Source: an uncultured Lachnospiraceae bacterium
GTDB lineage: Bacteria > Bacillota > Clostridia > Lachnospirales > Lachnospiraceae
Direction: 5' to 3'
NCBI GenBank assembly: GCA_910585765.1
Contig: CAJUES010000064.1
Span: forward strand, 1 to 18,935
DNA length: 18,935 nucleotides
Every line of letters begins with the position of its first letter. Position 1 is the stretch's first letter. Positions 6,941-13,691 of the stretch are shown in pieces. The notes beneath the pieces are model-generated. The model was not told the origin of the DNA and did not search any database. It saw nothing but the letters and a program-made list of their open reading frames with translations. The position numbers and the translations under genes were made by a program.

Positions 6941-6978
6941 CACCCGCGATCTTTCCTGTGTACAACTCAATATTTGGG

Positions 6979-7007
6979 TTCCAGAACAGGATCAAATAGT
7001 ATATAAT
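6979..7007 (+). promoter_or_regulatory. Possible promoter of the 88-residue protein gene
   Basis: TATAAT (7002-7007) is a perfect -10 box, preceded at 17 bases by TTCCAG (6979-6984), a poor -35. The predicted start near 7014 leaves a leader of about 70 bases before the ATG at 7083. The promoter begins about 40 bases beyond the inverted-repeat element. Confidence 0.45.
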
Positions 7008-7082
7008 GGATCTATGACAGACACTACAGATCTGCGATTGCCGCGATGACCTGATCTCATACGGATAGGAGTATATAGAACG

Positions 7083-7349
7083 ATGAAAGAAAATGCTTTT
7101 GAAACGATAGAGACTTTTATGGCTGACCACCTCAAAGACGCGCTCGATGAGAGCGTCGAGTACAAAGAGGCTTTGTCTGCTGCCAACAAAGCCTGCGAAA
7201 ATCTGAAAACAGTACTGACAGACGAGCAGACAGTTCTGCTCGAGCAATATTTCATACTGGCAGGCGAAGCGGCAGCCATCTGTGAAAAAATCGCATACAG
7301 ACAGGGATTGCGGGATCTGCTCAAAACATTGTTTGCAGAGGAAGCGTGA
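7083..7349 (+). CDS. Small helical protein of unknown function (possibly DUF6809-like)
   Basis: An 88-residue, acidic, entirely helical soluble protein and the only rightward gene seen. Its last third (AGEAAAICEKIAYRQGLRDLLKTLF, split as AGEAAAICEKIAYRQ and GLRDLLKTLF) resembles the tail of small Clostridial proteins I recall as DUF6809, in which an aromatic-rich helix ends with a YxxGLRLL-like segment. This is recall, not a search. The ATG at 7083 has GGAG 11 bases upstream, a slightly long spacing, and a TATAAT box lies further up. It converges on the histidine kinase gene with 20 bases between stops and no visible terminator. A 154-residue minus-strand frame covers the same DNA but has unnatural Ser/Cys-rich composition. 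No function is proposed. Confidence 0.7.
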   Translation: MKENAFETIETFMADHLKDALDESVEYKEALSAANKACENLKTVLTDEQTVLLEQYFILAGEAAAICEKIAYRQGLRDLLKTLFAEEA

Positions 7350-7369
7350 TCCGGTCCAGCCACTACAAA

Positions 7370-8821
7370 TCATAGCTGCCATATCCCCCCGGGATCATCG
7401 GGAACACACACAACCGTCAGCGTAACCACAGCCCCCTCTCCATCCTGCCGGTTTGCGATCTGCAGACTGCCGCCATGCTGATGCGCAGCCCTGTCCGCAA
7501 TGAAAAGACCCAATCCATAGTGCTTTCCAGAACGCTCCCTGCACTCCGTATAGAACTGCTGGGCGGCATATTTCAGCGCATTGTCCGAGAAACCTGTTCC
7601 GCTGTCTGTCACCCGGAATACAAGCCGGCTGCCACAGCCCTCGACAAACAACTCGATCGTCCCCTGCACTGGCGAATGTTCAACCGCATTGTCAAGTATA
7701 TTGGAAACCGCGCGGACGATGAGTTCCCGGTCTCCATAAAACATCGCGGGAACCTCCGCCTTTCTGACTGTCAGCGCAATCTCCTTCAACCGGCACAGGC
7801 ACGCCGCCTGCTGCTCGATCTCCCCGACGCACGCCTCCACCGCAAAAAGGCGATCTGCCATGTGCTCTGCGCTCTCTGCCCTTACAGCGTCACTCAGCAG
7901 CCCCGTATACTGCTCAATCCTGCCGGCTCCTGCACGGATTCCCTCCAGCAGTTCCCTGTCTCCGCCGGAAAAATCTTCCTCCAGCAAGAGTTCCACATTG
8001 CCCCGCACCACGGTGAGCGGGATCTTGAGGTCATGGGCGACAGCCGATATCTGCATCCGCCGGTTCTGTTCCATCTCCCACTGTTCTTTCAATGACTGTT
8101 CCAGCGCTTTCTCCATATCCTGTATGGAATGCAGCACCGCGTTAAATTCCCTGATTCCAGTCATACTGCCCCCCGGCTTCAACTCCCGGCACGCGATCCG
8201 GTCTACTGCCTCGACAATAGGCTCCAATTCCCTGTTTAACCTCCGCCCGAACCGCACTGCCGTCACGAACGCATTCAGCAGGAAAAGTCCCAGAAGAACG
8301 AGCAGCCACAGCAGCTCCGGCTTTGGAAGCCAGCGATCCAGGACAGGCGATGCGAAATGCACGTACATATCATAACAGACTACACAGACCGTATCATCCC
8401 GCTGGATCAGCACATACTGGTGCATGGCATCCTGCGATGTATTGTTCAGCAACGCCCTGATCCGATCTCTGGCACGCTCGATCTCTTCGGGATCCATGTC
8501 ACTCTCCACTATTTTTCCGTCTTTTTTGTCCAGCAATATATAGGTGCACGGAAAAGGGATCAGTGTCCTGTCAAAAGGTTCACTCTGAGCAATCCTGTCC
8601 CGCACTTCCCCCACAGCCCGCTCCGCATAGTTCGCCTGCAGCACAAAACCACTCCGAAATCCAGCCTCCACGCTCAGGACGATCACGCCCAGCAGCAAAA
8701 CCGTGGTCATGCAGAACACTGCAAGATACCGCAGGAACAGTTTATACAGACTGATCGTCCTCATTACTTTATTATCCGGTTTGTCATTCGCCTTGTCATC
8801 CGGAACCCTGCTCACTGCCAT
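7370..8821 (-). CDS. Sensor histidine kinase of the peptide-resistance module
   Basis: A 483-residue membrane kinase of the LanK/CprK type. Membrane segment 1 spans about residues 29-53 and segment 2 about 169-188, enclosing an extracytoplasmic sensor of about 115 residues. A HAMP-like linker runs to about 245. The H-box is AVAHDLKIPLT with phospho-acceptor His263, the N-box is NILDNAVEHS (374-383), and the G boxes are DSGTG (406-410) and GLGLF (436-440), so catalysis should be intact. The ATG at 8821 overlaps the stop of the response regulator by 10 bases; an earlier in-frame start at 8857 would overlap it by more. It probably senses an antimicrobial peptide at the membrane and phosphorylates the adjacent regulator. 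The ligand is inferred from context only. Confidence 0.9.
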   Translation of the reverse strand: MAVSRVPDDKANDKPDNKVMRTISLYKLFLRYLAVFCMTTVLLLGVIVLSVEAGFRSGFVLQANYAERAVGEVRDRIAQSEPFDRTLIPFPCTYILLDKKDGKIVESDMDPEEIERARDRIRALLNNTSQDAMHQYVLIQRDDTVCVVCYDMYVHFASPVLDRWLPKPELLWLLVLLGLFLLNAFVTAVRFGRRLNRELEPIVEAVDRIACRELKPGGSMTGIREFNAVLHSIQDMEKALEQSLKEQWEMEQNRRMQISAVAHDLKIPLTVVRGNVELLLEEDFSGGDRELLEGIRAGAGRIEQYTGLLSDAVRAESAEHMADRLFAVEACVGEIEQQAACLCRLKEIALTVRKAEVPAMFYGDRELIVRAVSNILDNAVEHSPVQGTIELFVEGCGSRLVFRVTDSGTGFSDNALKYAAQQFYTECRERSGKHYGLGLFIADRAAHQHGGSLQIANRQDGEGAVVTLTVVCVPDDPGGIWQL

Positions 8822-9501
8822 TTGTACCCTACCCCCCAGACTGTACTGATCGGACATTCTGCCTGCCCGGCATATTTTGAGAACTTGCTGCGAATATTCT
8901 TGATGTGCATGCGGATCGCGGAAACGTCGCTCTCCGAATCATACCCCAATGACGCCTCCAGTATACTCTCCAGAGAAAAAACCTGACCCTTGTTGCGAAC
9001 TAAATACTCACAGATCTGATACTCACTCCTGGTCAGCGGGATCCTCTCATACTCAACATTGGTGTCGGAAAGTTTGATGCGGATCTCCCTTGCAGACAGA
9101 TCGATATAAAATCTGCCACTCGTGATCATCTGATGATGCTCCCTGCTCTCACGCCGCAGATGCGCTGCTACCCTGGCGCGCAGCTCCGCGACACCAAAGG
9201 GCTTTTTGATGTAATCATCCGCCCCCATCGCAAACCCTTCCACAATATCCTGCTCCATCGTCTTTGCTGTCAGGAACAGAATCGGACAGTCCACCGCTCT
9301 GCGCATCCGATAACAGAACGAAAAGCCGTCCACCTCCGGCATCATGATGTCCAGGATCAGCAGATCATACTGCTGCAGATCCGACGCCTCCAACCCCGCC
9401 GCGCTGTTCCTGACCGACACAGTATGCCCGTCCCTGCCAAGCACTTTCTCGATCAGACGGCAGATATCCATCTCGTCATCGATCACCAAAATATGCGCCA
9501 T
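8812..9501 (-). CDS. OmpR-family response regulator of the peptide-resistance module
   Basis: A 229-residue two-domain regulator. The receiver has the acidic pocket IDDE (residues 7-10), phospho-acceptor Asp51 in LLILDIMMPEVDGF, Thr79 in LFLTAKT and Lys100 in IKKPF. The C-terminal 100 residues are an OmpR/PhoB winged helix, with the recognition-helix region SDVSAIRMHIKNIRSKF and the terminal hairpin GVGYKW. It is probably phosphorylated by the kinase encoded immediately downstream, with which it overlaps by 10 bases, and probably binds the 11-bp tandem repeats upstream of the transporter genes (11836-11855). The ATG at 9501 follows the permease stop by 10 bases and has AGGG just upstream. Gene order (transporter, regulator, kinase) matches LanFEG-RK or Cpr-type clusters. 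Confidence 0.93.
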   Translation of the reverse strand: MAHILVIDDEMDICRLIEKVLGRDGHTVSVRNSAAGLEASDLQQYDLLILDIMMPEVDGFSFCYRMRRAVDCPILFLTAKTMEQDIVEGFAMGADDYIKKPFGVAELRARVAAHLRRESREHHQMITSGRFYIDLSAREIRIKLSDTNVEYERIPLTRSEYQICEYLVRNKGQVFSLESILEASLGYDSESDVSAIRMHIKNIRSKFSKYAGQAECPISTVWGVGYKWQ

Positions 9502-9511
9502 ATGCCCTATC

Positions 9512-10273
9512 CTACTCCTCTCCTGTCGATTTAGCTTCCCATGTGTTTCCCCAGCAGATCAGCAGTATGGACAGCACTGATCCCGAAACTATCACAAATA
9601 TAACACTTTTCATCACATCTGTACAGAGCAGACGGACCGTATTGCCTGCCTGGTCCAACGCATACAGACTACACCAGCGCAGGGATATTCCCCAGGGCAC
9701 ATAGTACCAGACCTGATCGCCAAGCCCCGTCTGCATCAATGCTGCGACCAGACTTCCCACGATCCCAACCCCAATCCCCGCTCCCTTTGATGCCGAAAAC
9801 TGAAAACTGACAAGATAGCTGATCCCGTACAGCGTTATATTTCCGCAAAACAACAAGATAGCAGATCCGGCAAAAAAAGATAATGAAAAGCCGCTGTTTC
9901 CCATCGCGCGGAACGCCGCGCCAAAACCAATCACTGCCAGCAGCGACGACAAAAGACCGCAGACAAGCAGGACAGATAACTTGACAACATGGATGACACA
10001 TCTGTGACAAGGCACTGTCAGGACCTGCTGGCAATGCCCTGCCCGCACCTCAAGATCTGACAGGACTGTTGTGACCAGGGCGATCATGAACGGATATGCG
10101 ATCGACAAGATCTGCAGATATCCCGCCACCTTCCCCAGTTCACTCCACGCAGCAAACCTGTAATACACCAGAAATACCCCCACCGCAGAAAGCGGTGCAA
10201 AAATGTGGAGCCATATCAGACTTGAATGTGATACCTTATACAGCTCCGCCATTAGATAATTTTTTATCCCCAT
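9512..10273 (-). CDS. Lantibiotic-protection ABC transporter permease (MutG/LanG type)
   Basis: A 253-residue integral membrane protein with about six hydrophobic segments, beginning MGIKNYLMAELYKVSHSS, the usual start of LanE/LanG permeases (a short amphipathic helix ahead of the first segment). The segment pattern and length (about 250) fit the second permease of peptide-immunity exporters, which form a heteromeric LanFEG complex that expels lantibiotics or similar cationic peptides from the outer face of the membrane. The ATG at 10273 has GGAGG 6 bases upstream. It starts 27 bases after the first permease gene and ends 10 bases before the response regulator. Sequence-level assignment as G rather than E rests on gene order and general resemblance, since the two families are similar. 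Confidence 0.85.
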   Translation of the reverse strand: MGIKNYLMAELYKVSHSSLIWLHIFAPLSAVGVFLVYYRFAAWSELGKVAGYLQILSIAYPFMIALVTTVLSDLEVRAGHCQQVLTVPCHRCVIHVVKLSVLLVCGLLSSLLAVIGFGAAFRAMGNSGFSLSFFAGSAILLFCGNITLYGISYLVSFQFSASKGAGIGVGIVGSLVAALMQTGLGDQVWYYVPWGISLRWCSLYALDQAGNTVRLLCTDVMKSVIFVIVSGSVLSILLICWGNTWEAKSTGEE

Positions 10274-10300
10274 ACCGATCCTCCACCTTTCAAACCCAGG

Positions 10301-11023
10301 CTAAACCTCACGTTTCTCAAACCAGCGCGCCGTAGCATATGTTACCCCCGCATACCACATCACGGCGAGCAGGAGCGCAGGAACCACGACCGCGGCATCT
10401 CCCAGCGGATCGGCAGCCTCCATCGGCAGACCGTTTGGCAGCACATGGATGCAGACACACATCATCCGCGCCGGGATTGCAAACGGGATCCACCAGCACG
10501 CCTTTCCCGCAGCCACAATGGCAGCAAGGTTATTGCAGAGTAGACTGACAAACACAGCGCATCCCACACCCGTCTTATCCGCCAGAGCCATCCACAGCGG
10601 GATCTGCCACGCATAGGTGATGAACAGCACGAAGCTCGCAGCCAGACTCTGCCCCAGAGAAATGTTCCCTCCAAACAACGCCCATCCGACCGAGATCAAT
10701 ACAAAAAAACAAGCGCACATAATAGCGAGAAAGAATGTGCAGACCAAAACCTGCGCTGCCCAGAGCTTCTTTTTCTGAATGGCAACACCAAACAGTCCGT
10801 GCCTGTTTTTCCTGCGCTCCTTCACCGCCGTGAACGCGGCGATCATGGTAAGACTCCCCGGCAGTATCAGCATATACCACCAGTTGTACGCGCCAGCCAG
10901 CAGAAATCTCCCGCGCATCAGGAGCAGTGCCAGCAGGATCGTGACCGTCGGCGCCAGCCACAACAATATTTTGTTAAAGCTTCTCTTTTGTTTCAGCAGT
11001 TCCGCCGCAAAAAACCTTTCCAT
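10301..11023 (-). CDS. Lantibiotic-protection ABC transporter permease (MutE/EpiE type)
   Basis: A 240-residue membrane protein with about six hydrophobic segments. It starts MERFFAAELLKQKRSFNK, the amphipathic opening typical of MutE/EpiE-type permeases, and carries the tryptophan- and tyrosine-rich second segment (YNWWYMLILPG) seen in this group. A basic cytosolic loop, KERRKNRHGLF, probably contacts the ATPase. It forms the first permease half of a LanFEG-type exporter. The ATG at 11023 abuts the stop codon of the ATPase gene without a gap (TAGATG), so translation is probably coupled; AGGTGG lies 5 bases upstream. Confidence 0.87.
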   Translation of the reverse strand: MERFFAAELLKQKRSFNKILLWLAPTVTILLALLLMRGRFLLAGAYNWWYMLILPGSLTMIAAFTAVKERRKNRHGLFGVAIQKKKLWAAQVLVCTFFLAIMCACFFVLISVGWALFGGNISLGQSLAASFVLFITYAWQIPLWMALADKTGVGCAVFVSLLCNNLAAIVAAGKACWWIPFAIPARMMCVCIHVLPNGLPMEAADPLGDAAVVVPALLLAVMWYAGVTYATARWFEKREV

Positions 11024-11761
11024 CTAAACCACCTGCCCCTTCATTGCCAGTGTCCGTCTGGCAGGGTCTTCACCGGCATGCTGCACCACTTCCAGAAACA
11101 GCGTTTCCAAGTCCTCCGATCCGCAGACAGGCGCCTCGTACCACAGCTTTCCATTTGCGATGATCCCGATTTCGTCCGCCGTCTGCTGCACCTCCGAGAG
11201 CATATGGCTTGACAGGATCACGGTGATCCCCTGCTCCGGAAAAGACCGTATCATTCTCCGCAGATCGCCGATCCCGATCGGATCAAGACCGTTGGTCGGC
11301 TCATCGAGGATCAAAAGTTTCGGATGGTTCAGCAGTGCGGCGGCAATCCCTAACCGCTGCTTCATCCCCATCGAGAAATGCCCTGCACGCTTTCTGCCGG
11401 TATCGGTGAGCGCCACCATCTCCAGCACCTCATCGATCCTGCTCTCTGGCAAACCATACAACAGTGTGCGGACTTTCAGATTCTCGCGCGCCGTCAGGTT
11501 CTCGTACAACGGCGGCGATTCGATCAAAGCCCCGATCGCCGCCAGCTCCCGCCGGCTCCACGCTCTTCCGTCAAAGATGATCTCCCCTGAGGTTGGTATG
11601 ATCATGCCGGTCAGCGCCTTTAGCAGCGTCGACTTCCCCGCCCCGTTTGGCCCTAGCAGCCCATAGACAATATTTCTCTTCACAGTGATCGAAATATCAT
11701 CATTTGCACACTGTCCCCTGTATTTTTTGCTCAGATGTTTTGTCTCCAGAATGTTTTCCAT
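11024..11761 (-). CDS. Lantibiotic-protection ABC transporter ATP-binding protein (LanF/MutF type)
   Basis: A 245-residue ABC ATPase that would power the two permeases. Walker A is GPNGAGKST (37-45), the signature is FSMGMKQRLGIA (129-140), Walker B is LLILDEP (149-155) and the switch is His186. The usual Q-loop glutamine is replaced by Glu81 (IGALIESPPLYENLT), the E-loop described for LanF-type immunity ATPases, which supports assignment to peptide immunity over a general bacitracin-type exporter. The ATG at 11761 has GGAAAGGG upstream. It is the first gene of the module; the upstream region (11796-11855) carries repeats and a palindrome fitting control by the module's own regulator. Confidence 0.93.
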   Translation of the reverse strand: MENILETKHLSKKYRGQCANDDISITVKRNIVYGLLGPNGAGKSTLLKALTGMIIPTSGEIIFDGRAWSRRELAAIGALIESPPLYENLTARENLKVRTLLYGLPESRIDEVLEMVALTDTGRKRAGHFSMGMKQRLGIAAALLNHPKLLILDEPTNGLDPIGIGDLRRMIRSFPEQGITVILSSHMLSEVQQTADEIGIIANGKLWYEAPVCGSEDLETLFLEVVQHAGEDPARRTLAMKGQVV

Positions 11762-11795
11762 AATAAAATGTCCCTTTCCTTTCGTTATCGATCTC

Positions 11796-11855
11796 GGGAA
11801 CCGTTCAGTTCCCTATAACATAAGGATAAAGGACATTTATAAAGATTTTATAAGG
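11796..11855 (-). promoter_or_regulatory. Regulated promoter of the peptide-resistance operon
   Basis: On the minus strand two copies of a CTTTATAAA-like element lie 11 bases apart (11855-11847 and 11844-11836; 8 of 9 bases identical), the spacing of OmpR-type dimer sites. About 17 bases further is a -10-like TTATAG (11818-11813) whose -35 position, TATAAA, is poor and overlaps the nearer repeat. This fits a promoter that needs an activator. A perfect 6-bp inverted repeat, GGGAAC/GTTCCC (11813-11808 with 11801-11796), covers the predicted start near 11806 and could be an operator or a leader hairpin. Confidence 0.5.
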
Positions 11856-11869
11856 TTTTGAAAAATATC

Positions 11870-12427
11870 TTACTGGATCACCCTGACCTCAAACGCGGTC
11901 GTCTGCGGCGGGATACTCATCGTCATAAAATCAGCATGGCGCACTCTCACCCGCAGACCCGGAACAAGGTTTGCAAAGTTCATCGATCTGCCCAGCCCAT
12001 TCAGGATCTGCGCATCATCTGCCACGTTAAACCGTATGATCGAGGACAGATTCCCGTCACGCATCGTCGTGAAACTCCTGCCCCGTCTGTCCACATCAAC
12101 AATCCTGCCGACTGTCACATCTTCATTGCGCGGTCTCCCCACCACCTGTATGACAAACGCCGCCGACTGCGGCGGGATGCTCCGCGTCGTCGCATTGGAA
12201 AACGCTGCATTCACGATCATTCCCGCTCTCAGATCCCTCAGCGGGATCCGGTTGCTGTTCTCGTCCATAATCACGGTGTTGCCGCTGACATTCAGCCGGA
12301 TGGTCTGATCAGCCCTGCCGCAGTTTGGACAATCCCTGTAAGAGACGAGCACAAAAGAACCGTTCCTGCCCGACTCAACCTCCTCGATCGTCCCATTTGT
12401 AATCTGTGTCAAAAAATTATTATCCAT
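11870..12427 (-). CDS. Two-repeat beta-rich protein of unknown function
   Basis: A 185-residue soluble protein without signal peptide or membrane segment. It is an internal duplication: residues 10-96 and 104-184 share the order strand, IRxNV, a polar loop, a hydrophobic-Gly segment (LRAGMIVN; LVPGLRVR), and a closing motif SIPPQSAAFVIQVV (83-96) versus SIPPQTTAFEVRVI (171-184). Each unit looks like a small beta-barrel, reminiscent of DUF5666/OB-like repeats, but I cannot name a family. A lone CPNCG (33-37) lies in the first copy only. The ATG at 12427 is preceded by GGGTGAG. It starts 45 bases after luxS, so it may share that transcript, and its stop lies about 50 bases before the operator of the peptide-resistance operon. 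No function is proposed. Confidence 0.78.
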   Translation of the reverse strand: MDNNFLTQITNGTIEEVESGRNGSFVLVSYRDCPNCGRADQTIRLNVSGNTVIMDENSNRIPLRDLRAGMIVNAAFSNATTRSIPPQSAAFVIQVVGRPRNEDVTVGRIVDVDRRGRSFTTMRDGNLSSIIRFNVADDAQILNGLGRSMNFANLVPGLRVRVRHADFMTMSIPPQTTAFEVRVIQ

Positions 12428-12472
12428 CGGTAACTCACCCGTACGGTTTTACTATACTATATGCATGCGCCT

Positions 12473-12952
12473 CTACTCGGGGTACACCAGCCTCGACGCA
12501 TCGATCTGATACAACACATTGTCCAGATAGCGCTTTGCAAGATAGTTTGCCATACACAGGTTCATGTCGAGATAGTTCCCGCAGTCCTTCGGGCTGGCTC
12601 CCGGAACCTCGTCCTTGTAATCCCTGATAAACTCATACAGCTCGATCATCAGCGGAACGATATCTTTCGACTCATAATCTCCCGCGAGCAGCAGATAAAA
12701 CCCTGTTCGGCATCCCATCGGCCCGAAGTAGATCGTTTTTTCGCCAAACTCCTTATGGTTTCTCAAGAAAGTCGCAGCCAGATGCTCGATCGTGTGAACC
12801 TCTGCAGTGTTCATAACCGGCTCCTCGTTCGGCGAGGTCATCCGCAGGTCAAAAGTCGTGATCGTGCACTCGCCCACAGGATCTTTTCTTGAGACATACA
12901 CACCCGGCTGTAATTTGTTGTGATCAATCGTAAAGCTCGTTATTTTTTCCAT
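12473..12952 (-). CDS. luxS: S-ribosylhomocysteine lyase
   Basis: A 159-residue LuxS, which cleaves S-ribosylhomocysteine to homocysteine and DPD, the precursor of the AI-2 signal, as part of the activated methyl cycle. The metal site HTIEH (His53, Glu56, His57) and Cys124 in CGNYLDMN are present, along with catalytic Cys81 in GPMGCRTGFYLLL. Length and residues are normal, so it should be active. The ATG at 12952 has GGAGGG 8 bases upstream. The partner nucleosidase gene (mtnN/pfs) is not in the window. The two-repeat protein gene follows after 45 bases; the cysteine peptidase gene ends 49 bases upstream. Confidence 0.97.
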   Translation of the reverse strand: MEKITSFTIDHNKLQPGVYVSRKDPVGECTITTFDLRMTSPNEEPVMNTAEVHTIEHLAATFLRNHKEFGEKTIYFGPMGCRTGFYLLLAGDYESKDIVPLMIELYEFIRDYKDEVPGASPKDCGNYLDMNLCMANYLAKRYLDNVLYQIDASRLVYPE

Positions 12953-13001
12953 TGCTGTAGCCCTCCGTTCTGATAATCAATAATCACTAATAAAAGAATG
13001 T

Positions 13002-13691
13002 TTAGTATCTTGTCATAATGTAGCTTGACGGATCGACCAGGTTCGATTTGGGAATCTCACGTCCCCAGTGAATGGAGGCATTGTAGTTTCCTTCTGCCAC
13101 GATGACTGAGTTTTCCCGCACTTCAAGCACGATGACCGAATGTGTATTATTCTCCACTCTGAGGATATCGCCGACCTTTATATTGTTATAGTCCGTGTGG
13201 ATCTTTGCCTTAGTATCGCCGAATGCCGCATCGCTTACCGCAAACGCAAACCCGGCACAGCCATAACCGCCAGTGTAGGTTCCGCCTTTCCAGCCATAGT
13301 AATTCTCGTTCGTCCATCTCATGCCCTCCGGAAAGACTGCCTTTTGCGCCATGATCGTCTCGTAGATCTGGTTCGTCGCTGCGACCGCCGTATCCGCCGC
13401 ATTCAGACCGATTCCATGGATATAGAATGTCTGCCCGTCCAAGCTGATCTGAAAGTACCCGTTGCTCGTGACGCCTGTCACCTGGATCGGAAGATCCGCC
13501 GCCACCTCGGGAAGCACCACCGTGCCGGCAGCGTCCGCGTCAGCCAGGATCACTGTATTTTCATTTGTGTACAAAATCGCCGCTGCCGGCGAAACCGTGT
13601 ACTCTGCCGCCGCCACATCCACCGCCGGAACGCCGAGCAGCAGTGTCACCCCAAATACAAAGCCAACAATACCATTCCAAAACTTCCTCAT
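13002..13691 (-). CDS. Secreted papain-like (NlpC/P60 or CHAP-like) cysteine peptidase or amidase
   Basis: A 229-residue exported protein. Residues 1-29 form a signal peptide (basic start, hydrophobic core, cleavage near AAA-E). Residues 30-95 are a beta-rich SH3-like segment that could bind cell wall. The C-terminal domain shows Cys145 in GGYGCAGFAF, His184 in NTHSVIVLEV after the GD turn IKVGDILRV, and Glu200/Asn202 in VIVAEGNYN followed by IHWGREI, the order of a Cys-His-(Glu/Asn) triad. Such enzymes cut peptidoglycan peptides, though the fold assignment is by pattern only. The start overlaps the stop of the GGDEF gene by four bases (ATGA at 13691-13688), so expression is tied to the c-di-GMP protein. 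AGGAAAAG precedes the ATG. Confidence 0.8.
   Translation of the reverse strand: MRKFWNGIVGFVFGVTLLLGVPAVDVAAAEYTVSPAAAILYTNENTVILADADAAGTVVLPEVAADLPIQVTGVTSNGYFQISLDGQTFYIHGIGLNAADTAVAATNQIYETIMAQKAVFPEGMRWTNENYYGWKGGTYTGGYGCAGFAFAVSDAAFGDTKAKIHTDYNNIKVGDILRVENNTHSVIVLEVRENSVIVAEGNYNASIHWGREIPKSNLVDPSSYIMTRY

Noticed and set aside
6486..7082. CRISPR array
   Set aside because: The repeats here are two copies of a short module and inverted pairs with unequal spacing, not regular direct repeats with spacers, and no cas gene is present.
6918..7382. A 154-codon open frame on the minus strand opposite the 88-residue protein
   Set aside because: Its translation is Ser/Cys/Phe-rich without any motif, it has no ribosome binding site, it runs into the histidine kinase gene's 3' end, and the plus-strand frame has a better protein composition.
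7370..12427. Lanthipeptide biosynthesis cluster
   Set aside because: Only immunity and regulatory genes are present; no small Cys/Ser/Thr-rich precursor and no LanB, LanC, LanM or LanT-like protein was found in the gaps or neighbouring genes.
12953..13001. SAM or SAH riboswitch upstream of luxS
   Set aside because: The gap is only 49 bases and shows no stem of the required kind.
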